Positions 39,447 to 52,585 are shown, counted from the first letter of the stretch. The stretch: 64,000 nucleotides of DNA from Trissonchulus latispiculum (GCA_030248195.1 JASAND010012613.1:1-64000), one strand, 5' to 3'. Program-made: numbers and translations. The notes: a model not told the origin generated them from the sequence alone.

Positions 39447-40155
39447 GTGTTCAGTAATTCTGTCTTTGGAAAAACCATGGAAAATGTTAGTCGTTATGTA
39501 AATGTGGAGCTGATACATGAACAGCCTCGGTTCCGCAAACTGGTTGCCAATTCTCGTTTTGAGCGGTCAACCGCTTTTAATGAAGATTTGGCGGCAGTTA
39601 GTATGAGTCGTACGACGGGGAACCTGAATAAACCTATTTATGTTGGGTTTAGTGTACCTGAATTGTGTAAACTGCTCGCGCATGATTTCCCATTATAATT
39701 ATATGGTTTGCAAATATGATTCTGCTGTGAAGTTGCTTTTTACTGATTCTGATAGTCTTTCTTGTAACATTGAATGTGATGATGTTTATAAAGATACGAC
39801 TTTGGATTGTGAGTCGTTTGACTATCCGATCGTCCATCGTATTTTTCAGAAATAGAAGTTGATTGGTAAAATGAAGGATGAGAGTTCTGGTAGTATTATA
39901 TCTGGATTTTGTGGTTTACGTTCTGAAACGTATAGTTTTGTATGCAGTGGTGTTTATAAGAAACCTGCAATAGGTGTTAAAAAGAATGCTGTAAAAAATG
40001 CATTGTGTTGTGATAATTATGTTGAGTATTTGATAAATAAAGGTCATCGTCGAGATGTGATGGATGTGATCAGAAGTGATAAGTATCACCTATTCACCTT
40101 AACTTCAAACAAAATCAGCATATCTGTTTTCATGACAACGTTACATTTCCGATGA
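39447..40155 (+). pseudogene. family B DNA polymerase fragment (protein-primed type)
   Basis: Encodes the palm/thumb part of a viral-type DNA polymerase: NSVFGKTMENV (the KxxNSxFGK motif B region), NKPIYVGFSVPELCKL, then in a shifted frame KLLFTDSDSLSCNIE (motif C, with DSD where DTD is usual), ESFDYP, and after a stop KLIGKMKDESSG with GLRSETYSF. This order matches polymerases of Polinton and related elements. Exonuclease and motif A regions are absent. Two frame breaks make it a pseudogene. Its sequence differs clearly from the PolB of the 48-62 kb element, so the two elements belong to different lineages. Confidence 0.75.
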
Positions 40156-40654
40156 TTGATTACATCTTATTCTTCTGTGCGTTATAAACTATAATCTGTC
40201 ACTGCATAATAACAACGTTCCTATTTTAGGCAAGTAAAGACAATACTGAAGTGTTGGTTGATAGTATAAATAGTATTTACTCTGTCAATTAAAATCACTT
40301 AACTTATACTTTCGTTTTTAGAATGAATCGATTAGAAGCATTCGCCCCTCTAGCCTGGCATGACTTCCTTCCTGAATATTTAAATTTGAATGGCAGTATT
40401 TAACGCTGACCTATCGCAGTATGATTGTTGATCTATGGCACTACGATTTGAACAGTGCCCGTGAATGTGTAGTCCCTAAGAACATCGGTAAACTCCTCAT
40501 GGAAACTGATATAGCACATAACTAATCGGTTTGTCTGTTTGTCTAATTGAAAATGTTTAATTATAATTTCATAAAAATAAATATGCAATTGAAAGATAGA
40601 ATGGTAACTGTAATTTGTGAGATTGCATTTTATAATTATATAAATATCTTCACA

Positions 40655-40867
40655 CAATTGTCTACATTTGTAATATTTAGTCGACAGTAACTAAAGTCTT
40701 CAAGTCCCCCATAATTAGACTGATTTCTATTGTTCTCCACACTCGGCCCAAAGTTGGAGTACATAGTCCAGAGTAGTATACAGTCAGGTTTGCTACTATG
40801 CATCTCCGCTCGGCCTACAGTTGCCCACAGTATAGGTTGCAGCTCAACTCTTATTTTTCTTACTACT
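40655..40867 (-). repeat. right TIR of the decayed Polinton
   Basis: Inverted counterpart of 35515-35725. Confidence 0.6.
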
Positions 40868-43350
<2,483 letters not shown>

Positions 43351-43353
43351 AGT

Positions 43354-44142
43354 TTCAACAAAAATGGGGATCTACGCCCTCCGCAAGCGGATTCACATAA
43401 TCCTGCAGGAGCCACTGGAGCCAGTGTTGAGTCAAGAGAGCCAGTCAGCCAGAGCGCCACAAGTCAAGAATTCGTTATCGCCGATTTTCTCAAGGATTCC
43501 GACGGTCCTGACTTTGCCGGAGTGGATTTGGAAAGTGTTAGCCAAGCCCTCAACCAGAGCGCCACAGGGCAAGAATTCGACATGGCGGATTTTCTCAAGG
43601 ATTTGGACGATCTAAATGTTTCTCTTGTAGTTAAAGAAAATGCTGCTTCTCCTGTCAGTTACCTGCCGGCTGCCACTGCGTCTACTGATTTTAAGCAGCA
43701 AGTCTGTCGTTTTAATTGCTTAATACTAGGCATAATGCTTCCCATATGAGGCCTTCAACACCGCCTTGATTAAAAAGTGCTCTAATATGAGTGGTATGGT
43801 AATCAGCGACCTGAACTAGAATTGTTAACAAGTCTGTTTAAAGGTGCAGGAGTCTATGCCATTTTTTAACTCATGTGTCTGTAGCACCACAGGTGACCAG
43901 TGTATGGTCCAGCGCTTACATGGGAGGAAAACGCCTGTATGGTAGCAGTATTGTCCAGTTAAAATTTTGTACTAAAAATTATTTTCGTTTTAGGAAAAAA
44001 GACATCGGGCACGAATATTAACGCCTCCTTAGCCAACTCCAGGCCATTGGTGGTGAAAGTATTTGAAAACTCAAAGAAGCCGATGCACTGCGGGAAATGT
44101 GGGCAGAGTGGACATAAAAATACGTTTAGCAGACGGACTTGA
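43354..44142 (+). CDS. two-exon gene with acidic internal repeat and zinc-knuckle end
   Basis: An acceptor (TTTTTCAG) precedes a frame with two copies of an acidic module: SQSATSQEFVIADFLKDSD and NQSATGQEFDMADFLKDLD. After an intron, the exon at 43994-44142 (acceptor CGTTTTAG) encodes KKPMHCGKCGQSGHKNTFSR and a stop. The CxxCGQxGHxxxx layout is a CCHC zinc knuckle whose last Cys is replaced by Phe. Such knuckles bind nucleic acid and are common at the ends of transposase-derived proteins. The repeat resembles an activation-domain-like amphipathic motif. The donor of exon 1 is not clear, and the N-terminus lies upstream or is missing. No family is recognised. Confidence 0.35.
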
Positions 44143-45340
44143 TGCTACAACTGTCCACTGGCTTCTGATGAGTAAGACTGTTCGTTTTCGAAGCGTTAAA
44201 AGCGTTAAACATTGCAGGTTATTCCAATTGATGCCTAAATATTTGGGTCTTACTTTCGCCACACACATATTCTGTATAAAATGAGTAGAATTTAAAATTC
44301 TTCTTCCCGAAATACTTTGCTTCGCGCATATATTTCTATTTCATTCGTTTCAAATGGACAGCTACGTATGCGTGATTGTTTTCAAAAATTTCTGGTGTTT
44401 GCAACAATTATTTGTGTTGTAGGCATTACGAAAGTTTAAAGAAGGAAGGCGGAATCTGATAAACAGAAGGAGCGGAGTAAACGGGAAACGCTGTCGTCGT
44501 TATTATAACAGTTTCTGTGAATTCTGATTGAATATTGTGATTAAAAACCGTGGACAATTGAATGGAAAACTCTGTTGGTTAATTTTCATGAGCTAATCCT
44601 AAACAATATGCCTAGTGTGTCTGGTAACCAGAGAGTTTAGTATGCACTACTGAAAAAGTTCGCTGGTCTCTATTACAGTGTCTGGGTTCTATATGTGATA
44701 GATGTATAAGTTAGGGAGAAATAACCAGTCGTGCAATGGGTTGAATCGCTTTAGGTATTCTAGTTTACTGGATATAGCTGTTGTATATGTACCCACTAAG
44801 TATTAGTATTACTCACCCTATCAATGTAGTGTCTGCAAACGTCCGTTCTTCTGAAGTATTTTCATGCCACCCCTCTGCGTACTTCCCCCGGGCCTTGGGA
44901 CCCGACGTCGGCCCATCATCGGACATCTACCTACCTAAACTAGCCTACTTCCTACGTACCTAGGTACGCTACTAGTCCTGCCGTAATGTTTTTGTATTTT
45001 CATTAGTTTTTTGTGGTTTTATAGTTTTTATAATTTTTTTGGTCCCTACATACGCTAAATACATTATAAACAGGAGGTTTTCACCCCTTTTCCTTGGGGA
45101 GCCCTTAAGAGGACTGTTCTGATATAGACGCGTAAAACGTCGTAATTATGACTGAAACATATTTCTGCCCCGTCGAAATTGAGGAAGTACCAACAAGGCT
45201 CAGTTCCGAGGACGGTTAGATTAACTTTTTGATTGAAACATTTTCTGAGTTGGTCTATCATTGGTTGGTAAAGACAGGTTCCCGAAGGAGCTGCGAGACA
45301 ACAATTATGAGTGTAACCGCGATTAGGGAGGCGGGCAAAT
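44143..45340. other. non-coding, nothing recognised
   Basis: No supported gene. Confidence 0.4.
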
Positions 45341-45980
45341 TACTTTTTTTTTAAACATTTCTCAATTTTCCTAAACTTTTTGCAAAGTTTTCTCAATTTT
45401 TAATCCTGCGTCCTAACTCTTGTTAACTTTCTAAACTTGAAACTTTTTTCAAACTTGTCATAAACTTTTTCCTATCTTCTAAAACTTTTTCAAAACTTTT
45501 CCACAACTTTTCTCAACTTTTAAACTTACTTGCAAACTTGTGTAAACTTTTATCAAACTTTTCTAAAACTTCTAAACTTTTATCAAACTTTTCCAAACTT
45601 TCAAAAACTGCTTCCACAGTTTTTGCAAACTTTCACCCAACTTTTCACACCTCACCATCACCCATCTAGGAAGCTCTCACATAATCCTAGAGGTTTGAGG
45701 CTCTCAAATAATCTCTTAGAGGTTTGAGGCTCTCAAATAATCATAGCTGTACAACTGCTTAGCTAGGTATCCATAGCAACCATAGGCTCTTAAATAATCC
45801 TATAACATTAGTAGCTGAGGCTCTGCACTTCTAGCTGGCAGGCTCTCGAATAATCATACTATTACCACTATGCTGGAGGCTCTCCTATGTTAGCTAGGTT
45901 TCCATAGCAACCATTTGGAGGCTAGCAGCTAGCAGGGAGGCTCTTAAATAATCATATGAATAACATTACAGGCTAACACC
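45341..45980. repeat. AACTTTT-rich tract and AGGCTCTC(A)AATAATC minisatellite
   Basis: 45341-45650 is built of AAACTTTT/CAAACTTT variants. 45660-45980 carries about six diverged GAGGCTCT(C/T)AAATAATC units with a twice-occurring CATAGCAACCAT spacer. Confidence 0.7.
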
Positions 45981-46039
45981 GCATTGAGACTTTGAATAAT
46001 TGGACTTTTGCCAATGACAGGTGTGAAGAGTGTAATAAA

Positions 46040-46940
46040 TCACTGAAAATTTTGGGACAATAATTACGTAGGATAGGAACAAGCCAGCTGAAACATTTTA
46101 GTACTTACATGGAAACAAGATGAATAATTTCACTGCGGCAATGATTGATGTTAATAGGTTCTCTAATTAGTTAGTAGTTATTAGTTAACGTTGACTATAA
46201 TTTTGAAAATGCGGGTAAATACGTGTAATGCAAATTTTGGAATAAGAATTACGTAAGATTGGAATGAGTTATGTGAAAATTTTTTATGACGATGAATAAA
46301 GCAAACGTTTAATTTCACTGCGGCAACGAATGCGAAAAATCGGATCACTTGTTAATTAGCAATAATTAGTTAAAGTTGAGTGTAGTTTTGAAGATTTCTT
46401 TGAAAAATATGTAATGAAAATTTTGGAACAAGAATTACGTAAGATTGGAATGAGTTATGTTAAATACATTTACTGCGATGAATAAAGCACATGTATAATT
46501 TCACTGCGGGAACAGATGGGAAAAATAGGATCGCTGGTTAAATTGCAGTAATTCGTAAAATTTGACCGTAGTTTTGAAGATTTCAGTGAAAAATGTGTAA
46601 TGAAAATTTTGGAACAAGAATTTATGAAAGACTGGAACGAGTTATGCGAAATATTTTTACTGCGATGAATAAAGCGCATGCATAATTTCACTGCGGCAAC
46701 GAATGAAGTTAATCGGTTATGTTGTTAATTAGCAATAATTAGTTAAAGTTGACAGTAGTATTGAAAATTCTGGTGAAAAATGTGTAATGAAAATTTTGGA
46801 ACAAGAATTATGCAAGACTGGAGTGAGTTATGTGAAATATTTTTACTGCGATGAAAAAAGCATATGTACAATTTCACTGCGGCAACGAATGAAGTTACTC
46901 GGTGAAGTGGTTAGTTAGCAATAAACAGTTAAAGTTACAT
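46040..46940. repeat. satellite, about 185-bp period, about 5 copies
   Basis: AATTTCACTGCGG recurs at about 46127, 46310, 46498, 46684 and 46871, with AAATTTTGGAACAAGAATTA and GATGAATAAAGC strings at constant offsets. Diverged between copies. Confidence 0.85.
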
Positions 46941-48021
46941 AGAAATTTTCACGTCAATTTCATGTCAAATAAGGGATGATTACGCTTAGAGAGTATATAA
47001 CAGTACAATAATCTTGTTCTTTTAATATTCAGATGGTGCACGGTTATTTATTTTGTATTACATGTTTAATTAAAATGTAACACATTTGTTTGTTTTTTGG
47101 ATTACAAAAAATAAGTCAGACTACAGTAGGATTTCTTTTTTGTTCTCTGAAGCTGTCTTTAAAATGGATGGCTGTACGTTAATGTTTAACGTTTTCTCTC
47201 CAACTGACAGCCTGCAACTTGTAGTTTTGTTGTAATTTTGGTTTGATTAATTAGTGTGTTAAAGGGGATTGCTAGACATATGTTGTCTTGGTTGCCCTTA
47301 AGATAGCAGTTGGGGTAAAGCGGCAAATCAAATGGACTTTTTTAATAGTCCGGAAAGCTGGTAATTCCATGAAATCCTTGTGGCCGAAGCTCCGCCACTA
47401 CGCGAATTCCATGAACTACATCACCGGTGTAGCCAGTCCTCCCGGTGGGCCAAGGCATGTGGCAATTAATGCGCCACCTCTGTCCTTTGTCTTTCACCCA
47501 CTGATAGCGGGGAAAGTTGACAACTATCCTGTAGATTAGACGTAACAGCTAGGGGAGGGGAAGAAATTACAAACTTTCACCCGGGACTTTTGGGGAAAAC
47601 AATGAGCAGCTATATGGGGGTATTAAAAGACACAGGCTGCTTGCATTTTAAAATCACTAATGAAAGAAAATTTTAAAAAGTGTAATTAAACCTAAGAAGC
47701 TAGGTAGTCTATCAAAATTATATTACATCAACAAATCTTTACAGAGAAAAGGATATGCAGTTATAGCACAAACATAATGTTCATTAATTACGCATACAAC
47801 TTTAACATTATTTACAATCTTATTTCCATAACCCAATACACCTGTAGGTTCATTAAAGGATTTGAATAGTGCCACTTTGTCCTGTGACTGGGCCAAACTC
47901 CTCTGGGGATTTACAATAGTATGTACAATAGACTGTTCAATATCTCAAAGTAAAATTCGAACGCAATTCATCATTTTTTGTATTATGACAGTTAATATGC
48001 ATGTAGTCAATACGTATACAT
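46941..48021. other. non-coding flank of the large Polinton
   Basis: No gene is supported. The left boundary of the Polinton should lie here, but I find no inverted counterpart of the sequence beyond 62.6 kb. Confidence 0.4.
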
Positions 48022-48776
48022 CTATTGCGCAATACGGTCTTTTACCGTACAACAGTCCATTGGTTCGTCGTCTGTGTCCATTGGTTCTTCGCCTGTGCCC
48101 ATTGGTTCAGGCTGTTGAATGTATTGCTAGTAGAAGTCAACCAGTTTCCTCTTGGGACTTTTCCAGTATTCGTCGTTGTAGGTCACCGGCACAATCGCTA
48201 GTTCAGCGACCCTGGGTGCGTCGGTGACCAAATGTGCGTGGCGCAGGCCAATAATCGCAAGTTCTCCAAAGATCTGAGGGTAGTAGGAGTGTGACTTCTT
48301 CAGTTGCAGTAGAATTTGTTTCCTCGCTGTTTGATGATATCCTCTAGTCGCCGTAGAGTGAACTCACTGTCGTAGAGGCACTTGACTTCCAGTACCCAAG
48401 GTTCTCTTCCGTCGCTAACAATGCCGTCGGGAGAGGAGCCGAGATGTTTAGCCCAGGTAGGGACACACATGCCAATGGGATGGATGGTTGCAGTGATTCC
48501 GTAATCCGCTTTAAGCTTGTCCAGGTAGGCTTGCTTGGCGTTGTCTTCTTCTGCAATGCCGACGTGACAGGCTGCCGAAGGTGACGGTGAACAGATGAAG
48601 TTGGCAAGTTTTGCTGCAACTTCTGATGATCGGGCACTGGCTATTCTGCCAAAGTAGGATGAAGTGACTTTTTCTTTCCTCAATGACCACCAAGTTGGAC
48701 TGTTCTGCTGGCGCATAGTATCTTCGGCAATACTCTTAAACATGCCGCCGCAACCCTGCTGCTTGCTTATATACAC
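48022..48776 (-). pseudogene. YqaJ-type viral recombinase/exonuclease
   Basis: YqaJ proteins (lambda-exonuclease fold) resect double-stranded DNA ends for viral recombination. The segment to 48300 has SPTWWSLRKEKVTSSYFGRI (N-terminal YqaJ signature), EEDNAKQAYLDKL (motif I Glu), SSPDGIV (catalytic Asp117) and VLEVKC (E130-x-K132). After a one-base frameshift near 48300 the frame continues with LKKSHSYYPQIFGELAI, the conserved H.YY.Q motif, down to KLVDFY and a TAG (48127). Beyond this stop an acidic tail with three EPM repeats runs to 48022. It is the last gene of the block, 9 bp after the unknown gene upstream. Family assignment is firm; the frameshift makes the copy inactive unless it is a sequencing error. 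Confidence 0.75.
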
Positions 48777-48785
48777 CCTGACTCA

Positions 48786-49076
48786 TTAATTATTCATTAG
48801 GAAATCCATTGCTTCCTGAGGGCAGGTTCGATAACTTTTGTGAATGGATAACTTCCACAGTTGACACCCGTTTCGTCGCACAATAAACTGAGTTACTCCG
48901 ACATATCGTATCCTGTCAACAAATCTGCTTCCGTCCTGCCGTGCCTCTTGAAATGATTCAAACATTGTGCTGCTGTGGATGGTACATCGTATGCCGCACA
49001 CATCAAACTCTACTATCCAGTCGTACTCCATGCCTAGTATCCTAGTCCTACTCAAGACAACACCTCTTATTAACAT
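48786..49076 (-). CDS. hypothetical protein, 96 aa
   Basis: An intact minus-strand frame packed between the NADAR gene (9 bp) and the YqaJ gene (9 bp), which argues that it is real. The product is mixed alpha/beta in look, with RILGMEYDWIVEFDVCGIRC and a C-terminal PQEAMDFLMNN. There is no signal peptide or membrane segment. I do not recognise the family. Position among late or accessory genes gives no firm clue to function. Confidence 0.5.
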   Translation of the reverse strand: MLIRGVVLSRTRILGMEYDWIVEFDVCGIRCTIHSSTMFESFQEARQDGSRFVDRIRYVGVTQFIVRRNGCQLWKLSIHKSYRTCPQEAMDFLMNN

Positions 49077-49085
49077 CTTTTACTG

Positions 49086-49595
49086 TTAAACAATAGTTAC
49101 GCATACAGGTTGCACAGTCACAAGTTGGTCTCTAGTGTCCATCAGTATTTTTCCCATAATGTTCTCTCCGCACCAGGTAGACTCATCTTCCGCCAGTTTG
49201 TCATCAATGCCACGCCCCATGCCAATAATGGCCTGGCCTGTATTCATCAGGAACTGTCTGCATGCTGCATTTTGTCGGAATTTCTCCATAACACCTTCTC
49301 GCATGCACTGGTCCGCTCCACTCCGCCATAAAGTCTTATCGTAGTTGGAGATCTCTTTGGCAATCTCCTTTGCTTACTTGGGCGATCTCGTTGTCATGAT
49401 CTGGCGGAATGATCCAATTTTTCGGTTAAAATCGATAAATTCCTGTCTGGGTGTAAACCTGAAAGATGACTGTCGTGCAAGTGAGCTCAAGACGTCACTC
49501 CGGATGGTATAATTTTCATACGTTTGATCTGCCCTCCCACCGCAACTGCATAGTATCAATACAATACATATTACAACAACACTTGTTGCATACAT
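49086..49595 (-). pseudogene. NADAR-domain protein with probable signal peptide, one in-frame stop
   Basis: NADAR proteins act on NAD/ADP-ribose-linked substrates, and some remove ADP-ribose from nucleic acid. The C-terminal half shows the family pattern: GVMEKFRQNAACRQFLMNTG, GMGRGIDDKLAEDEST, then WCGENIMGKILMDTRDQL, the W.GxNxLGxxLMxxRxxL block. The usual EHxxQ-containing N-terminal part is missing. Instead the protein starts with a hydrophobic MYATSVVVICIVLILCSCGG, which looks like a signal peptide or membrane anchor. A single TAA (49374-49376) separates the halves without loss of frame. Other NADAR proteins I know of are intracellular, so a secreted form would be unusual. Domain call good; enzymatic activity doubtful. 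Confidence 0.65.
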
Positions 49596-49620
49596 TGCAA
49601 TTCTTATTTTACAAGTATTA

Positions 49621-50054
49621 TTACTTGTACCAAGGCAACAGCTGCTGCTTCTTACTAACTATTAGCCTGCCTATACTTTTTCTCGCTATAGCTGACTTTG
49701 GCCCTATCTCATTGATTAGCCTTGCAACTTTTGGTGCATCAAGTGGCCGTGGTAATTTAACATGGTCTGGAGAGACAAAAATATTACGAGATCAAGTATA
49801 TGTGATCAGCGTTCACCACCGCTGTACACAATTCGCTGCTATGGGTCTAGCTTTACATGACCCTTTAGGTAGTGCAACAGAACGCGTGCCTTACTACGAT
49901 AATGTTTGGGTAGCAGGTCCGCTATTTCAGTTAAAACTTCCTGATGGGGTGTTTCTATGACTAAATACTCTTGACCTGGGAGTTTTTGCTCTTGCTCATG
50001 CTGCAGTAGCTTGTGATACACTTTCTCCGGGATGACCACCATTCGCTTCGCCAT
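49621..50054 (-). pseudogene. small conserved Polinton-type protein, interrupted
   Basis: Starts MAKRMVVIPEKVYHKLLQHE at 50054, 2 bp after the stop of the preceding gene. Helical, with LLPKHYRSKARVLLHYL, to TAG at 49839-49841. The same frame continues IVYSGGER to a TGA, and after one frame change HVKLPRPLDAPKVARLINEI runs to TAA at 49621. The whole resembles an uncharacterised protein I recall next to packaging ATPases in invertebrate Polintons (VPE start, helical middle, short C-terminal basic part). Function unknown; a virion component is a reasonable guess from position. Confidence 0.45.
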
Positions 50055-50056
50055 AG

Positions 50057-50390
50057 TTATACGAAAGTTTCTAAAAACTTAAGTGCAGGTGGGATGATAA
50101 ACTTTAGTAGAGCTAGGTATCGCTTGAAAAGTCTCAATCGTTTTCGGTCTGACGTTCGCTTGCTGGCAATACTTTCCAAGTGCTTTTTACTTGCTAACCT
50201 TGCGTGTTTGCTCTGGTGACAGGGGGATAGAGCCTTTGAGAATGTTAAGGCAATTCTCTGCAAGGGCTTTTATTAAGTGTTTAGGAGCTTTGCTAAGAAT
50301 TGCACCTGCCAATGGCTTATGGGTCTCTGTTAGGACCCGCAGGAGGGTGAGACTTTTTCTCACACTGCTTGACATGGTGACCTTTTTCAT
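50057..50390 (-). pseudogene. basic helical virion-core-like protein, frameshifted
   Basis: The first frame holds SSSVRKSLTLLRVLTETHKP, SKAPKHLIKALAENCLNILK and GSIPLSPEQTRKVSK. A one-base shift then gives KKHLESIASKRTSDRKRLRL and FKRYLALLKFIIPP. The A..CLNxLxGxIPLSPxQ + Lys/Arg-rich + hydrophobic C-terminus layout is one I recall from small proteins encoded near the packaging genes of Polintons, often compared with adenoviral core proteins. About 110 residues in all. It lies between the ATPase (24 bp) and the MAKRMVV gene. Function is inferred from charge and position only. Confidence 0.45.
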
Positions 50391-50414
50391 TTACTGACAC
50401 ACTGATACCGCCAG

Positions 50415-51053
50415 TTAACTTATTCGCATGTAGACATATTGCTGTTCACCGGGAAGAATTCCCTCCATTACTCTAAACTTATGATCCGCATTTGGTTTAA
50501 GGTTAAGGAACAGGTATCCGTAGGGCTTCTGCGTTGCCTATTCAAAGGCGGCAGGTAAACTTTTTGGTTTCCCAGGAAATATTTGTTCGCTAAGGCGACC
50601 AATCATCTGTGCGTCACGCGGATTAGGAAAGATGACTAGGTAGTGTGCATTACGAGTAATTGTGCGTATGTACTTTGAGTCGTGGTACAAATTCTGCAGT
50701 AATAGAATGACGGAGCAGTTGGCATGTCTACACTTTGTTATCAACTGTGGCAACCGTTTGTCATTTTCCAGGTCTACCATGAGGTCATCCAGTACAATTA
50801 GAGTACTGCCTTCACCACTGGCAATATCTAGTAGATTTTCGTCGGGCACTCCTTGCTTAAGTTCTAGATTAGGTACGGTGCTGAGTAGGTCTTTGTAGGT
50901 GTCCTGGAACATAGAGTATAGATTGATAACTTTATCAAAAGGTTTGCCATGTAATTCCTCCTGATGGATAATCAGTTGCTTAGTAAAGTATGTCTTGCCG
51001 GAGCCAGTTGCTCCTGAGACTACCATAGTATAGGGTGCTTGCAATATCATCAT
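50415..51053 (-). CDS. FtsK/HerA-A32-type genome-packaging ATPase
   Basis: Pumps viral DNA into capsids using ATP. Walker A is GATGSGKT (residues 14-21), Walker B is LIVLDDLM (85-92), followed by a sensor-type stretch CSVILLLQNLYHDSKYIRTI and a basic RNAHYLVIFPNPRDA, all in the order seen in Polinton ATPases. A TAG (50538-50540) follows AAFE, but the frame stays open beyond it and gives the usual C-terminus (KPYGYLFLNLKP ... PGEQQYVYMRI) to TAA at 50415. One nonsense mutation is therefore the only damage. It starts 22 bp after the capsid-like gene. Family call firm. Confidence 0.85.
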
Positions 51054-51074
51054 TGGGTACAGGTATGCTCAATA

Positions 51075-52438
51075 TCAGGCCTTCTTATTACTATATCCAA
51101 CTTGGATTCCGTGTTCCATAAAAGTGGGGGGTGGCGCTGAATTCACCGCTGACCATGACATTGATGGGTATTGCGAGTGGATTTTGACAGTCAATGCGTA
51201 TCCGTAGGTTACCATGCACTTGTGGATTCCTGTACTCGCAACCACATCCGGCGTCTCTGGTGCAGTCAATGGCGAACACCGTGTAGTCGTTTAGAAACTC
51301 CTCCTTGAGATATCTAGTTGACTGCTCTCCCTGAGCACGCCCATCAGCGCATTGTGGTAAAGTCTGACATCTTCCCGAGAAGTCATTGTCAACCCGGTAG
51401 CCACTGGAATGCTGAGCTCGTTTACAAAAATGTTGAGTGAGGCTAACTGATAGTGGCTGAATTTGAATGGGTTTGAATAGATTGCGGCATTGTAGGCGCT
51501 GGAGCCAATCTGTATCATAAAGATGCGACTTGGCAATGGTCCTGTAAATACTGTCCAGTCTACATTTTGATCACCCGTGGCCACACCTTTGACACGTCCA
51601 AGATACCGTGATACAGGATAGTTGTATCCGCGACTGCCCAGTATTCCTTCGTAGTTAGATACGGCTGTTGGCATGACCTTTATTCGTGGAACATAGAGTC
51701 GTGCATCATTTATTCTGATCTTGTAGTCGCCTTTTTTGATATTGTCAAATGGGGCAAAACTGACTGGAATACGATGAAGTCTGGTGGTGATTTTCGTTAG
51801 GTTTGGAATCAGGCTGTCCAATCGCGACATGTCCGTGAGCAGTGGAAATACAAATTCAACCTCACGCGATGCTTCAATCCCACTTCGTCCAGTTGTTCTT
51901 TGCCGATAGAATAGTTGGAGTCGCTGGTGTAGTTTCCGTCGTCGTCGTTGCTGCAGTTGCCGCTGGTTTCACTGCAGGTAGTCTGAGACACCCCATGGAT
52001 TTTTGGTCCACCTGATTAGTTTCAGTAGCCATGTTTCCTTGGGATAAAATAAAAGATACTTTAGGTAGCAAAGCCAGGGATAGATTGTCTGGCCACCGGT
52101 GATGCGCCGATCACTGATGTAAACTTAAATATTGTAAACTTAAATGTAGCATAGTTGAATAGATTGCATACTGACACCATGTCGTCGTTTGCCAGGTTAG
52201 CACCATCGCCTTTTAGCACTTGGACTTTGGCATAGACATTTATGTTGTCTAACTCGATGTAGGTGTCTGTTTTATCAATGCGAATGTCTAATGGAGTAAG
52301 GTCATCCCGTTGAAGTGTAGTGTAACATGGAATTTCTGTAATTTGAGTGCTATCGACCATTAGCTGAACTTTAGGAACATAGTTATAGTCTAGGGCATCT
52401 ATACTGCAGGCTAGTTCTGTCTTTGATCGCTTGGCCAT
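51075..52438 (-). pseudogene. F54H12.2-like protein, probable major capsid protein
   Basis: The N-terminal part (52438-52061) has LDYNYVPKVQLMVDSTQI, LTPLDIRIDKTDTYIELDNI and VYAKVQVLKGDGANL. The C-terminal part (51830-51291, then 51320-51075 in a shifted frame) has DYKIRINDARLYVPRIKVMP, PLPSRIFMIQIGSSAYNAAI, NPFKFSHYQLASLNIFVNEL and CEYRNPQVHGNLRIRIDC. This two-part beta-rich protein matches the uncharacterised F54H12.2-like family of invertebrates as I recall it. Size (about 440 residues if continuous) and position before the ATPase fit a double-jelly-roll capsid protein, but that is inference. The middle (52060-51830) is scrambled in all frames, and at least three indels are present. The start ATG overlaps the stop of the basic gene. 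Confidence 0.6.
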
Positions 52439-52585
52439 TATCTGCGTCTATGTCTGATCGTACGCCTTTTCTTTAGTCTGCAGGTGCACACGTTGCGCTT
52501 CTTATTAACTTTTCCTCGTCCTCGTTTGACCGTTCTCCTTCGCACACTTTGGAAGAGCTATTGCGCGTCTACGTTTAATTGCCAT
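52438..52585 (-). pseudogene. very small arginine/lysine-rich protein (DNA-condensing type)
   Basis: Begins MAIKRRRAIALPKCAKENGQ. After a one-base frame change the rest reads VRRRTVKRGRGKVNKKRNVC and TCRLKKRRTIRHRRR before TAA. More than half of the last 36 residues are Arg or Lys. The TAA overlaps the ATG of the capsid-like gene (TAATG). Its size, charge and place between penton-like and capsid-like genes recall the small core proteins (pVII/mu type) that condense viral DNA; this parallel is inference. Confidence 0.5.

Larger units (their letters stand above)
35515..40867. mobile_element. decayed Polinton/Maverick with terminal inverted repeats
   Basis: Left end AGTAGTAAGAAAATTAGAG (35515) and the reverse complement of the right end AGTAGTAAGAAAAATAAGAG (40867) match. 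Similarity continues, diverged, for about 200 bp inward: ACTATGTACTCCAACT, CTAATTGTGGGCAACTT versus CTAATTATGGGGGACTT, CTTAG..TACTGTGG. AG...CT ends and long TIRs are typical of Polintons, and a family B polymerase remnant lies inside. At 5.35 kb it is far shorter than the 15-20 kb usual for the group, so most genes have been deleted. No convincing 6-bp target duplication is visible. Confidence 0.65.

Noticed and set aside
49466..49960. 164-codon plus-strand frame with hydrophobic segments
   Set aside because: It overlaps minus-strand element genes that have motif support; no domain or junction support on the plus strand.
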